Shown in pieces: positions 26,748 to 36,083 of a stretch of 64,000 nt of DNA. The stretch is from positions 25,313 to 89,312 of the forward strand of contig JAYOLW010000006.1 of assembly GCA_038120515.1 (NCBI GenBank), read 5' to 3'. The translations under genes and the position numbers were made by a program. The stretch's first letter is position 1. Each line of letters begins with the position of its first letter. Below the pieces are notes generated by a model. That model made no database searches, had not been told where the DNA came from, and saw nothing but the letters and a program-made list of their open reading frames with translations. The DNA comes from JADHOX01 sp038120515 (GTDB taxonomy: Bacteria > Pseudomonadota > Alphaproteobacteria > Rickettsiales > JABIRX01).

Positions 26748-28034
26748 ATGCCAATTGAAATTTTAATGCCAGCTTTGTCGCCAACAATGAAGGAAGGTAA
26801 TTTAGCAAAATGGGTAAAGAATGAAGGTGATGAAGTTAATCCAGGTGATGTAATTGCTGAAATTGAAACAGATAAGGCAACTATGGAAGTTGAGGTTGTT
26901 GATAGTGGTAAAATTGGTAAAATTTTAATTCCAAATGGTACTGAAAATGTTGCTGTTAATACAGTAATAGCTCTACTTTTGGAAGAGGGTGAAGATCCAA
27001 AATCACTTGCAACATATAAAGTGGCTGAGGTGGCAAAGTCTGAGTCAAAATCTGATAGGGGAGCCGAATCAGATACTCCAAAAACTTCTAATCAACCTGT
27101 AAATGAACCTAAAACGGTTAAAACTATTTCTGCTATTGAGCCAATTATTAACATAACTAACTCAAGCAATGTTGAGGTTAATGCTACTCCTGTTGCAAAA
27201 AGAATTGCCGAGCAAAATGCAGTTAATTTAGCTCAAATTAAAGGTACAGGACCTAATAATAGAATCACCAAAGAAGACGTGACAGAATTTTTAACTAGTG
27301 GTTCTGCTAGTAAAATCATTAGAAATAGCAATGATGCAATAGCTTTTCCAAATAATAATGTCCGAAAAGTTATTGCTGAAAGATTGTTAGTTTCAAAGCA
27401 AACTATTCCACATTTTTATCTTACCTTAGATTGTAATATGGATAGTTTATTGGAGGTTAGATCTCAAATTAATAAGGTAGCAAAGGTTGATGAAAATGGT
27501 AAACCTTTATTTAAAATTTCTATTAATGATTTTATAATTAAAGCTTCTGCATATGCGCTTAGGGATGTCCCGAAAGTAAATGCTTCATGGACTGAAAAAG
27601 AAATTTATCAATATAATAATATAGATATTTCAATTGCTGTAGCAACTGAAGATGGTTTGATTACTCCGATTGTTGCTAATGCTGATCAAAAATCTTTACA
27701 AAATATTTCAGGTGAAATGAAGCAGTTAGCAAAAAAAGCTAGGGATAATAAATTGCAACCTCATGAATTTCAAGGTGGTGGTTTTAGTATATCAAATCTT
27801 GGCATGTTTGGAATTAAAGAATTCTCAGCTATTGTTAATCCGCCACAAAGTTGCATTCTTGCAGTTGGTGCTACAGAAAAAAGGGTTGTAATCATTGATG
27901 ATGAAATAGCATCTGCAAATATGACAAGTTTTACAATTTCTTGTGATCATAGAGTGGTTGATGGTGCAGTTGGTGCAGAATTTTTAAATCGCTTCAAATT
28001 TTATATTGAAAACCCTGCATCATTATTAGTTTAA
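26748..28034 (+). CDS. pdhC: Dihydrolipoyllysine acetyltransferase (pyruvate dehydrogenase E2)
   Basis: E2 forms the core of the complex and moves acetyl groups to coenzyme A. The 428-residue protein has one lipoyl domain (1-80) with the lipoylated lysine in ETDKATME (Lys43), a flexible linker and a peripheral subunit-binding domain near 145-185 (ATPVAKRIAEQNAVNLAQIKG). The catalytic domain ends with SCDHRVVDGAVGAEFL, which holds the active-site His and Asp. The gene order pdhA-pdhB-pdhC is complete. E3 is not in this window. Confidence 0.96.
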   Translation: MPIEILMPALSPTMKEGNLAKWVKNEGDEVNPGDVIAEIETDKATMEVEVVDSGKIGKILIPNGTENVAVNTVIALLLEEGEDPKSLATYKVAEVAKSESKSDRGAESDTPKTSNQPVNEPKTVKTISAIEPIINITNSSNVEVNATPVAKRIAEQNAVNLAQIKGTGPNNRITKEDVTEFLTSGSASKIIRNSNDAIAFPNNNVRKVIAERLLVSKQTIPHFYLTLDCNMDSLLEVRSQINKVAKVDENGKPLFKISINDFIIKASAYALRDVPKVNASWTEKEIYQYNNIDISIAVATEDGLITPIVANADQKSLQNISGEMKQLAKKARDNKLQPHEFQGGGFSISNLGMFGIKEFSAIVNPPQSCILAVGATEKRVVIIDDEIASANMTSFTISCDHRVVDGAVGAEFLNRFKFYIENPASLLV

Positions 28035-28046
28035 TTTAGTTATTTT

Positions 28047-29180
28047 ATGAAAAACTATCTTATAATCTTTTTTACGATCTTATTGGCTTTTAAAAACGTA
28101 CTTGCTGATAAAATTACTGTTGATTTCGATTATACGTCAAAGTTACGCTATGATGCTGTAAGAAATTATTCTGATACAGATGTTTCTACAGATGATGATT
28201 CATATGATCGTGGATTGTTAATGCTAGAGTTATATCCTAATCTTGATTTTAGCCTGAAAGAGGGGGTTACAATTCAAACATCATGGGTTTATCAATTGCT
28301 AAAAAATCCTTATGATGAAAATGATCTTCAAGGCGAGGGATTGGTTCTTAATGAGTTATTATTTAATTTTGAGAATGAAGATGCGGCTTTTTTTATAGGT
28401 AAATTAAACCCAGATTTTGGCTTGTTATGGGATTATAATATTAAGAATGGTATTTGGACAAGTGATATAGCAGAAACCTATAAACTTACTGGTAAAATAG
28501 GTTTGGGTGGAAGAATCAAATTTAATCTTGAGAATTATGGTAATCATACATTATCGATTGCTACTTTTTATTATGATGATTCTAATCTGTCGAAATCAAT
28601 TTTTACTAAACGTGATGTTTCTAATAACCAGGTAGGGCTTGCATCTGATACTGGTTCGCTATCATCATTTACATTAAATTTGGGTTCTAAGAAATTGGAT
28701 GTTTTAGATGGTGTGTTCTATAATTTAAGTTATAGATTTTTAAATAATTCAACTTTGTTGAATATTGAGGATGAAGAAGGATTTTCTATTGCATTAGGAG
28801 TTTCTCAAGATGTTTTTGATAAATTAACAATTAGGCCAGTTATTGAATATGTAAATATCGATAATTTTAATAGCTTTAATAATGATTTTAATCAGGAGTT
28901 TGGTGACGATCTATATTTGCCTGCAGATTATGAATCAAAAATGATTTCATTAAATTTTGATTATAAAAAATGGACTTTTAATTATATGAATAGCAAGCAG
29001 GATTTTTCAAGGCTTATCAGTTCGGGAAGTGTCGATTTGGATAATGAGGGTTATTCAGCTACATATTCTTTTGAAAATAATATGCAAATACGTGCTGGTT
29101 CGTTAAAAACAAAGAAATCTATCAATGGCGTCTCACAAAAAACAATTTCTGTGCAGCTATTATATAAAAATGAATTTTAA
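28047..29180 (+). CDS. Porin-like outer-membrane beta-barrel protein
   Basis: The 377-residue protein has a signal peptide cleaved near NVLA-D (residue 20), then alternating beta strands rich in Tyr, Phe, Asp and Asn and no helical membrane segments. It ends in SVQLLYKNEF with a terminal phenylalanine, the usual signal for insertion of outer-membrane barrels. The internal GRIKFNLENYG and repeated strand-turn pattern fit a 14- to 18-stranded general porin. I cannot name the substrate or a precise family. It follows pdhC by 12 bases and could be read from the same transcript. It implies a true outer membrane. Confidence 0.7.
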   Translation: MKNYLIIFFTILLAFKNVLADKITVDFDYTSKLRYDAVRNYSDTDVSTDDDSYDRGLLMLELYPNLDFSLKEGVTIQTSWVYQLLKNPYDENDLQGEGLVLNELLFNFENEDAAFFIGKLNPDFGLLWDYNIKNGIWTSDIAETYKLTGKIGLGGRIKFNLENYGNHTLSIATFYYDDSNLSKSIFTKRDVSNNQVGLASDTGSLSSFTLNLGSKKLDVLDGVFYNLSYRFLNNSTLLNIEDEEGFSIALGVSQDVFDKLTIRPVIEYVNIDNFNSFNNDFNQEFGDDLYLPADYESKMISLNFDYKKWTFNYMNSKQDFSRLISSGSVDLDNEGYSATYSFENNMQIRAGSLKTKKSINGVSQKTISVQLLYKNEF

Positions 29181-29198
29181 TTTAGATTATAATTGCTG
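29154..29198. terminator. Inverted repeat across the porin/DUF445 convergent junction
   Basis: Arms CAGCTATTATA (29154-29164) and TATAATTGCTG (29188-29198) pair with one mismatch. The loop holds both stop codons. Confidence 0.4.
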
Positions 29199-29889
29199 AA
29201 ATAGCTCCTATTAAACCACCGAAGATTCCTCCCCATACAACTAGCCAACTCAGATGATTTCTGATCATTTTTGCTATTAAGTTTTTGACTTCTATTGGTG
29301 ATAGTTCTTCTAATCTTGTATCAATTATGATTTCAGCTTTTTTATGAAAACCATCTGCTAGTGTCATGGTATCTTGAGTTTGATTGTTTAAATCATGCAG
29401 GATTTTGTGAAGTATTTTATCAATTGCCTGCATAATCTCGTCTTTAGCATTGTTCAAAATTTGGGCACCACCAAACATAGAAAGCATTGAACCAAGTTTT
29501 GATTCTGAAATTGCCTGTATCAGTAATTGGTAGGTTTCTTCATAATTAATTTTATCGGCGATAGTATCAAAAAAAGAATTATTGTTATTAGAAGTTAAAA
29601 TCTTAGAGATATTTTCGTTTGAAAAAAATTGGTTAATAATCAATGATTTTATCCCCGCTTTAAAGTCGTTGAAACGATTTGGTATAATACCTGACCCATA
29701 AATAAAAGGAATTTTTTCAAACAGCATATGAACAGCAAGCCAATTTGTCAGAGCCCCTGATAATGCAAATAATGATATATAAAGTAGAATTGTTGAATCA
29801 ACTATAAAAGATATAATTGCGAATAAAAAAGCTACCAAATTAGTAATAAGAGATTTATGTTGTGCCATAAATTTAAGAAATTTAATCAA
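29182..29889 (-). CDS. DUF445 family membrane protein
   Basis: The 235-residue protein has an N-terminal membrane hairpin (about 12-55), the family signature GALTNWLAVHMLFEKIPF followed by SGIIPNRFNDFK, a helical middle region, and a C-terminal hydrophobic segment (about 213-234). This is the DUF445 layout (YheB/YjiN-type), of unknown biochemical function. It diverges from aroA by 9 bases and converges on the porin-like gene with one base between stops. Confidence 0.8.
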   Translation of the reverse strand: MIKFLKFMAQHKSLITNLVAFLFAIISFIVDSTILLYISLFALSGALTNWLAVHMLFEKIPFIYGSGIIPNRFNDFKAGIKSLIINQFFSNENISKILTSNNNNSFFDTIADKINYEETYQLLIQAISESKLGSMLSMFGGAQILNNAKDEIMQAIDKILHKILHDLNNQTQDTMTLADGFHKKAEIIIDTRLEELSPIEVKNLIAKMIRNHLSWLVVWGGIFGGLIGAISAIII

Positions 29890-29898
29890 AGTTATTAA

Positions 29899-31221
29899 AT
29901 GTTAAAACCAATTGAAGTAAATAATCAGGATATCATTAATTTGCAAGGTGATGTAATAATTCCGGGCGACAAATCAATATCTCATAGAAGTCTAATGATT
30001 TTGGCAATATGCACTGGTAGTGGAAGGATTTCAAATCTGCTTGAATCTGAAGATGTTATGGCTACCAAAAAGATTCTAGAAAATTTAGGTATTAGAATAA
30101 TTAAAGATGGAGCTGATTATGTAGTTTATGGTAACGGAAGATTTGGATTTAAAGAGTCAACTCAGCCTCTTGATTGTGGTAATTCAGGCACTACGGTTAG
30201 GTTGATTTCTGGATTGCTTGCAACACAGCCAATCAAGTCACAATTATTTGGTGATGAAAGCTTGTCTAAACGACCAATGGGAAGAACTATAAGACCTCTT
30301 TCTCAGTTTGGGGCAGTGTTTAGTGCGCGAGAAGGTAGTTTATTACCAATGCACATTCAAGGGGTAAGAGATGCTGTTGCAATTGAATATAAAATGGATG
30401 TTGCATCCGCCCAAGTAAAGTCTGGAGTTCTCTTGGCAGGGCTTCATAGTATCGGTACAACCGTAGTTTATGAATATACACCAACACGAGATCACACTGA
30501 AATTATGATGGAGTATTTAGGTTTTGATTTAAAACGTGAAAAGTTAGAAGACGTAATGAAAATCAGCATTACTCCTGGTAAGGAGGTTGAGGCAAAAGAT
30601 ATTTATGTTGCCGGAGATCCTTCATCAGCAGCTTTTATTGCAGCTCTTGCTGTGCTTACAGAAGGAGCAGATTTGTTGCTAAAAAATGTTGGTATTAGCA
30701 AAACTAGAATTGGTTTCTTTGATATTATTGAAGCAATGGGTGCTGATATAGAATATGTTAATAAAAGACTGCTTTGCGGAGAAGAGGTTGCTGATATTAG
30801 AGTCAAATATTCTAAATTAAAAGCGGTAGAAACAAATGAAGATATTGTGCCAAGCGCAATTGATGAATATCCTATTCTAGCTGTTCTGGCAGCTTTTGCT
30901 GAGGGGGAAACTATTTTTAACGGTTTAGCTGAGCTTAGAGTTAAAGAATGTGATAGGCTGCAAGTTATGCATGATAATTTAAAATTATGTGGAGTAGATG
31001 CCCGTATTAAAGGTGATAGTCTTGTTATTAAAGGAGCTTCGTCAGGGGTTAAAGATGCTAAGATACAAACATTTAATGATCATAGAATAGGTATGTCTTT
31101 TGTGATTTTTGCTCTTGCTGCAAAAGTTAAGATTTCGATAGATGATATATCAATGATAGCGACGAGCTTCCCTAATTTCTTTGCAATTCTTGAGGCTCTT
31201 GGAATAAAATTATTGGATTAG
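29899..31221 (+). CDS. aroA: 3-phosphoshikimate 1-carboxyvinyltransferase (EPSP synthase)
   Basis: AroA joins phosphoenolpyruvate to shikimate-3-phosphate in the shikimate pathway. The 440-residue protein has GDKSISHRSLMIL, GNSGTTVRL, SKRPMGRTIRPL, KSGVLLAGL, DEYPILAVLAA and FNDHRIGMSF, a complete set of active-site motifs. It heads the alphaproteobacterial block aroA-cmk-rpsA. Together with trpFBA and an aminotransferase in this window it indicates some aromatic amino acid capacity, unusual among obligate intracellular Rickettsiales. Confidence 0.96.
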   Translation: MLKPIEVNNQDIINLQGDVIIPGDKSISHRSLMILAICTGSGRISNLLESEDVMATKKILENLGIRIIKDGADYVVYGNGRFGFKESTQPLDCGNSGTTVRLISGLLATQPIKSQLFGDESLSKRPMGRTIRPLSQFGAVFSAREGSLLPMHIQGVRDAVAIEYKMDVASAQVKSGVLLAGLHSIGTTVVYEYTPTRDHTEIMMEYLGFDLKREKLEDVMKISITPGKEVEAKDIYVAGDPSSAAFIAALAVLTEGADLLLKNVGISKTRIGFFDIIEAMGADIEYVNKRLLCGEEVADIRVKYSKLKAVETNEDIVPSAIDEYPILAVLAAFAEGETIFNGLAELRVKECDRLQVMHDNLKLCGVDARIKGDSLVIKGASSGVKDAKIQTFNDHRIGMSFVIFALAAKVKISIDDISMIATSFPNFFAILEALGIKLLD

Positions 31222-31224
31222 CAA

Positions 31225-31848
31225 ATGATTATAACATTTGATGGTACATCAGGTTCTGGAAAGGGCACTATTGCATCCACTATTGCACAACTATTAGGTT
31301 TTGAGTATCTTGATACAGGGAAGTTGTATAGAGCGTTTGCATATATTGTTTTGACAAAAGAATTACAAGAGTATTATGAGGATACTGCAGATAAGATTGC
31401 TAGTCAAATCGAACCAGAATTGCTAAAGTCAGAGGTTTTGTATTCTGAGCATGTTGCTGCAATAGCTTCGAAAGTTGCAAAGTCATCAAAAGTTAGAGAT
31501 AGTCTTATCGCAATGCAAAGAGAATTTGTAAAAAAAAATCATAATGTTGTGTTAGATGGAAGGGATACAGGTTCGGTTATTTGTCCTGAAGCTAACATTA
31601 AGTTTTATGTGGATGCTGATATTAACGTAAGGGCCGAAAGAAGATTAGCGCAGCTGTTTGAGAAAGGTATAAACGATAAGAGTTTGCTTGAAATATTATC
31701 TGATTTGGAGCAAAGGGATTATAATGATAAAAATCGAGATGTTGCTCCATTGGTAATTCCTGAGGGTGCGATTGTTATTGATAATACTCATGCAAGTGTA
31801 GCTGACACAGTTAAAAAAATCATAGAATTAATTGACATTAAGCAATAA
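31225..31848 (+). CDS. cmk: Cytidylate kinase
   Basis: Cmk phosphorylates CMP and dCMP. The 207-residue protein has the P-loop GTSGSGKGT, YLDTGKLYRA, LDGRDTGSVICPEANIKFYV and RDYNDKNRD. It begins 3 bases after aroA and runs into the rpsA promoter. A standard member of the aroA-cmk-rpsA operon. Confidence 0.96.
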   Translation: MIITFDGTSGSGKGTIASTIAQLLGFEYLDTGKLYRAFAYIVLTKELQEYYEDTADKIASQIEPELLKSEVLYSEHVAAIASKVAKSSKVRDSLIAMQREFVKKNHNVVLDGRDTGSVICPEANIKFYVDADINVRAERRLAQLFEKGINDKSLLEILSDLEQRDYNDKNRDVAPLVIPEGAIVIDNTHASVADTVKKIIELIDIKQ

Positions 31849-31860
31849 TTTGTTTAGTAA
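31832..31860 (+). promoter_or_regulatory. Predicted internal promoter for rpsA
   Basis: Perfect TTGACA at 31832-31837, inside the end of cmk, a 17-base spacer and TAGTAA at 31855-31860. The start codon follows at 31909, giving a leader of about 40 bases. Confidence 0.5.
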
Positions 31861-31908
31861 GACCCTTTCTCATTAACGAGTATAAACTTTTTTATTAATT
31901 TAACACAT

Positions 31909-33657
31909 ATGGTTAACGAACAAAATCCGTTAGAAAACAACTCTGAGCAAGCAAATGCTGGGGTGCAACAATCAGAAAACTCATTCGCAAATCTAATCAA
32001 AGACTATTTTAAAAATTTGAATACTGAAAGTGGTATAGTTGAAGGCACAGTGGTTGGCTTCGAAAATAGTCATGCAATTGTTGATGTTGGTCTTAAATCA
32101 GAAGGTATAGTTGATGATAAAGAATTGTCGTTAGATGGTCTTATTAAAACACTAAAAATTGGTGATAAGATAAAAGTTTACATTGAGTCAATGGAAGGCT
32201 CAGATGGAAGAATAAATCTTTCAAGAGAACGAGTTCTTCAAGAAAATAGCTGGGCAGAGGTTAGAGGAAAATTTCAAAAGGAAGAAGATGTAGAGGGTGA
32301 AATTATTGGCAGAGTTAAAGGTGGTTTTATTGTTGATATAAATCATTTAACAGCATTCTTGCCTGGAAGTCAGGTTGATGTTAGACCAGTAAAGGATGTA
32401 TCTGATTTAGTAGGAATTAAACAGCCTTTTAAAGTCCTTAAAATGGATGAGCTTAGAGGAAATGTGGTGGTTTCAAGAAGAGCTATTTTGGAATCTGGTC
32501 ATCAAAAAGCGGTTAATTCTATCCTGGATGCTATTGAGCCTGGTCAAATTATGGATGGTGTTGTTAAAAACATTACTAATTATGGTGCATTTATTGATCT
32601 TGGAACTATTGATGGCTTAGTTCATATAGCTGACATTTCATGGTCTAGAATATCACATCCATCTGAGAAATTAAGTTTAGGTCAGAAGGTTCAAGTTAAA
32701 GTTATAAAATATGATTCTGTTAAAAAACAGGTTTCGCTAGGAATTAAGCAATTAGAAAATGACCCGTGGAGCAAAATTTCTGAGGGAATGGATAAAAGCA
32801 CTAAAATTGCAGCCACAGTTTCATCTGTTACTGATTATGGTGTATTCGTTGAGATTGAAAAAGGTATTGAAGGTTTAGTTCATATTTCTGAGATTACTTG
32901 GTCTAAATCCGTTAAGGACATACTAAAAGAAATTAAATCTGGTGATAAGGTTGATGTTGTAATTCTAGAAATTGATAGGGATAAACATAGAATTAGTTTA
33001 AGTATGAAAAGATGTCAGGATAATCCTTGGACTGATTTTGCTGAAAAAACAAAGGTTGATGATATTGTTAAAGGTAAAATTGTTGCTAAATTTGACAATA
33101 ATATGGCCATTGAGATTGCTGAAAATATTGAAGGCTTGTTATATTATAACAATATATCATGGTCTGGTGATGGTAGAAAATTATCAAATGATTACAATGT
33201 TGGTGATGAAATTGAAGCTAAGGTTATTGAGCTTTCTCCTGAAAAAGAAAGGCTTTCACTTAGTATCAAACAACTTTCAGATAATCCATACAGTAAAATA
33301 ACTGATGTTATTGATGATGAAAGTCGTGTAACTTGTGTTGTTAGTAAAGTAAAATCTGATGGTATTGAAGTTCTTATTGATGGATCAGTTCCTTCATTCA
33401 TTAAAAAACATGATTTAGCAAAAGATAAAGTTGATCAAAGACCTGACAGATTTGCAGAAGGTGAAAAAATTGATGCTAAAGTTGTTAAAATTGACAAAGA
33501 TTCTCATAACATTACCTTGTCAATTAAAGCTCTTGAAATTCAGGAGGAGAAAAAGGTTATTAAGGAATATGGTTCAGCAACTAGTGGTGCAAGTCTTGGT
33601 GATATCCTAGGTGATGCTCTTGGTGATCTTGAGGTAAAATCAAAAGATTCTAAATAG
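31909..33657 (+). CDS. rpsA: 30S ribosomal protein S1
   Basis: S1 helps the small subunit bind mRNAs, which matters where Shine-Dalgarno sequences are weak. The 582-residue protein contains six S1 RNA-binding repeats. Repeats three to six show the clear cores GAFIDLGTIDGLVH, GVFVEIEKGIEGLVH, MAIEIAENIEGLLY and GIEVLIDGSVPSFI. The acidic tail ends without a repeat. Its own promoter lies upstream, in line with high expression. Confidence 0.96.
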   Translation: MVNEQNPLENNSEQANAGVQQSENSFANLIKDYFKNLNTESGIVEGTVVGFENSHAIVDVGLKSEGIVDDKELSLDGLIKTLKIGDKIKVYIESMEGSDGRINLSRERVLQENSWAEVRGKFQKEEDVEGEIIGRVKGGFIVDINHLTAFLPGSQVDVRPVKDVSDLVGIKQPFKVLKMDELRGNVVVSRRAILESGHQKAVNSILDAIEPGQIMDGVVKNITNYGAFIDLGTIDGLVHIADISWSRISHPSEKLSLGQKVQVKVIKYDSVKKQVSLGIKQLENDPWSKISEGMDKSTKIAATVSSVTDYGVFVEIEKGIEGLVHISEITWSKSVKDILKEIKSGDKVDVVILEIDRDKHRISLSMKRCQDNPWTDFAEKTKVDDIVKGKIVAKFDNNMAIEIAENIEGLLYYNNISWSGDGRKLSNDYNVGDEIEAKVIELSPEKERLSLSIKQLSDNPYSKITDVIDDESRVTCVVSKVKSDGIEVLIDGSVPSFIKKHDLAKDKVDQRPDRFAEGEKIDAKVVKIDKDSHNITLSIKALEIQEEKKVIKEYGSATSGASLGDILGDALGDLEVKSKDSK

Positions 33658-33680
33658 CTTTTTTTATTGCACTTTAGACT

Positions 33681-33703
33681 GTTAAATATAGTTTTTATTT
33701 AAC
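33681..33703 (+). terminator. AT-rich hairpin between rpsA and sppA
   Basis: An 8-bp stem (GTTAAATA and TATTTAAC) around a 7-base loop, followed soon by a short T-rich stretch. It could be an attenuating terminator after rpsA. With AT-only pairs it is weak. Confidence 0.3.
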
Positions 33704-33717
33704 TTAAGATTTTTCCT

Positions 33718-34605
33718 ATGGAAACTAAAAATGGTTTAAACTTTTTTGATATAGAATTTTACAAAAAGAAGCTTTTTATCTGGAGATTAGTTTCGGTATT
33801 TATTTTATTAGTGCTTATTTTTGTAACTTTTAAGATTGATTCAAGTGAAACAGCTTCTAAAGATTATATCGCAAGAGTTTCCGTTGATGGATTTATTGAT
33901 AATAATCAGTTCAGGCTAAATAAATTAGATGATATTGCTAACGATAAGTTTGTAAAAGCATTAATTGTTGATATAGACAGTCCAGGTGGATCTGTTGTTG
34001 GCGGTGAGCTTCTTTATAAAAAAATTAAGGAAATATCTAAAAAATTACCAACTGTTGTTTTTATTGGTTCTCAAGCGACAAGTGCAGCATATCTTGCCGC
34101 TATTGGTGCTGATTATATTATTTCGCCTCAAGGTTCATTAGTTGGGTCAATTGGTGTTATTCTTCAATCCGTTGATATTACTGAGTTTGCTAAATCAATT
34201 GGAATTGAGCCAATTATTATTAAGTCTTCTGTTTTAAAGGGAGTTCCTCATGTTGCTGAGAAGTTGACCCCAGAGGCTAAAGCTTCTTTGGAGGAAGTTA
34301 TAGACGATATTTATCTTATGTTTAAAAATTTTGTGTTGGATACTAGATCTATCAATCAAGAATATGTTGATGATGCAGTTTCAGGAAAGGTTTTTAGTGG
34401 GAATACAGCTCTAAAAATGGGGCTTGTTGACGAAGTTGGTGATTTTAACAACGTTAAGAATTATCTAATTGCACAAAATGTTCCTAATGATTTAAAAATT
34501 AAGGATATAACTTTAAAAAAAGATGATGTTTCAAGCTTGTTTAAGATTGTTACGCCATTATATGACATGTTGTTTAGTAATTTATCAAAATTGATTGCAA
34601 GATAA
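33718..34605 (+). CDS. sppA: Signal peptide peptidase SppA (short form)
   Basis: SppA is a membrane serine protease that degrades cleaved signal peptides. The 295-residue protein has one N-terminal transmembrane segment (about 20-40) and a single S49 domain: DIDSPGGSVVGGELLY, the nucleophile region GSQATSAAYLAA (Ser122) and GSLVGSIGVI. A downstream lysine in SSVLKG (about 174) fits the Ser-Lys dyad. It lies in the rpsA-sppA-ihfB order seen in other alphaproteobacteria and abuts ihfB (overlap of one base, TAATG). Confidence 0.9.
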   Translation: METKNGLNFFDIEFYKKKLFIWRLVSVFILLVLIFVTFKIDSSETASKDYIARVSVDGFIDNNQFRLNKLDDIANDKFVKALIVDIDSPGGSVVGGELLYKKIKEISKKLPTVVFIGSQATSAAYLAAIGADYIISPQGSLVGSIGVILQSVDITEFAKSIGIEPIIIKSSVLKGVPHVAEKLTPEAKASLEEVIDDIYLMFKNFVLDTRSINQEYVDDAVSGKVFSGNTALKMGLVDEVGDFNNVKNYLIAQNVPNDLKIKDITLKKDDVSSLFKIVTPLYDMLFSNLSKLIAR

Positions 34606-34883
34606 TGAATAAAAAAGACCTTACTCAAAAAATAATAGCTAAATACCCTGATTTAGGTGAGGCATTGGTAGAAAGAGTGGTTAATTTGTTTTTTCGAAAC
34701 ATTGCTGAGGCTTTAAAAAGAGATTATAGGATTGAAATTAGGAATTTTGGAGTTTTTAAACTTAAAAAACTTAAAGATCGTGAATTATTTGATCCTAAAA
34801 CTGGTGAATATGTGCATATCTCTTCTAAAAATATTCCATTTTTTAAATGTAGTAAAAAATTGCATAAATTGTCTGGGTCTTAA
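34605..34883 (+). CDS. ihfB: Integration host factor beta-like (HU/IHF family) protein
   Basis: The 92-residue protein has the HU/IHF fold with EIRNFGVFKLKKLKDRELFDPKTGE, where the arm-tip proline is retained. It differs from the HU at 8896-9171 in its basic N-terminal helix and its VHISSKNIPFFKCSKKL end, an IHF-like pattern. IHF bends DNA at specific sites. Its place after rpsA-sppA matches ihfB elsewhere. No ihfA is seen in this window, so assignment as the beta subunit rests mainly on context. Confidence 0.82.
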   Translation: MNKKDLTQKIIAKYPDLGEALVERVVNLFFRNIAEALKRDYRIEIRNFGVFKLKKLKDRELFDPKTGEYVHISSKNIPFFKCSKKLHKLSGS

Positions 34884-34898
34884 TGTTTGATCAATAAA

Positions 34899-36083
34899 AT
34901 GCCTAAAGTTCTTGTTATAATAACTGGCTCTGTAGCTGCTTATAAGGCCTTAAATTTGCTTTCAGATCTATTAGATAGTGGTTTTGAAATTGAGGTGATC
35001 CAAACCAAATCATCGCAGAATTTTATTAAAAAAACTGAAATTGAAGCTATTATTAATAAGTCTGTATATGATAATCTGTGGTCTGATGATGAGTTTTTTA
35101 GAATGCATCATATTAATCTTACTAGACAATCCGATTATGTCGTTATCTATCCGGCATCAGCTGACTTTATAAATAAGGTTGCGTGTGGTTTTGCTGAAAA
35201 TCTTGCTCTTGCTACGATATTAGCCTCAGATAAAAAGTTACTTTTTATGCCGGCAATGAATAAAAAAATGTATGAGAGTCAAATTACGCAGGACAATATA
35301 TCAAAGCTTAAACGCCTTGGTCATTTATTTTTAGGTCCTGACTCAGGAATGCTTGCTTGTGGCGAAGAAGGGCTCGGAAGGCTTGTTGAGAGTGGCTTGG
35401 TAGTTGATAAGTTAAAAGAGATTGAGTCTTTCAAATTATTATTTTCTAATAAAAAGATTCTTGTTACAGCAGGCGCTACAATTGAGGATATCGATCCTGT
35501 AAGATATATAAGTAATTATTCATCTGGTCGGCAAGGCTTTGAGATTGCGAAATCACTTTCAGATTTAGGTGCTAAAGTGACATTTATTTATGGTAAGGTA
35601 GATATCAATATTGATTATAATTTTGATAAATCAATAAAAGTAAATACAGCAGCTCAGATGTATGATGCTGTTATGAAGAACGCTAATAATCAAGATATTG
35701 CTATTCTTAGTGCCGCTGTTTGTGATTATAGGTCAAAGGAAGTGTCTCCTGAAAAAATTAAAAAAAATAATCAAGCAGAAATGGTTATAACTCTCGTTAA
35801 AAATCCTGATATTCTTTCAACATTATGCAATTCAGCAAATAAACCAAAAATTGTTATTGGTTTTGCCGCTGAAACTAACAATCTTGTTGATAATGCCAAA
35901 AAAAAGCTTCTCGATAAGAAATGTGATTATGTTATAGCCAATGATGTAGCTAAGCATGATATATTTGGTACTGATAAAACTAATATAAGCCTTGTATCTA
36001 AAGATTGGGTTAAGAATCTTGGCAACATGGATAAATCAAATGTTGCCAAGAATGTCTTTCGTGAAATTTTTGAATTAAATTAA
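34899..36083 (+). CDS. coaBC: Bifunctional phosphopantothenoylcysteine decarboxylase/synthase CoaBC
   Basis: CoaBC makes 4'-phosphopantetheine for coenzyme A. The 394-residue protein from ATG 34899 has the CoaC flavin domain (GSVAAYKAL, PASADFINKVA, PAMNKKMY, and the lid motif with Cys in MLACGEEGLGRL) and the CoaB synthase domain from about residue 185 (VTAGATIEDIDPVRYISNYSSG, AAVCDYR, VIGFAAET). A TTG four codons upstream is a weaker alternative start. A 12-bp inverted repeat lies in its last 70 bases, and its end overlaps the convergent aminotransferase by 9 bases. Confidence 0.94.
   Translation: MPKVLVIITGSVAAYKALNLLSDLLDSGFEIEVIQTKSSQNFIKKTEIEAIINKSVYDNLWSDDEFFRMHHINLTRQSDYVVIYPASADFINKVACGFAENLALATILASDKKLLFMPAMNKKMYESQITQDNISKLKRLGHLFLGPDSGMLACGEEGLGRLVESGLVVDKLKEIESFKLLFSNKKILVTAGATIEDIDPVRYISNYSSGRQGFEIAKSLSDLGAKVTFIYGKVDINIDYNFDKSIKVNTAAQMYDAVMKNANNQDIAILSAAVCDYRSKEVSPEKIKKNNQAEMVITLVKNPDILSTLCNSANKPKIVIGFAAETNNLVDNAKKKLLDKKCDYVIANDVAKHDIFGTDKTNISLVSKDWVKNLGNMDKSNVAKNVFREIFELN
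36017..36051. terminator. Inverted repeat inside the coaBC 3' end
   Basis: Perfect 12-bp arms, TCTTGGCAACAT (36017-36028) and ATGTTGCCAAGA (36040-36051), around an 11-base loop. It is in coding sequence just past the stop of the convergent aminotransferase gene. No T-run follows. Confidence 0.5.
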
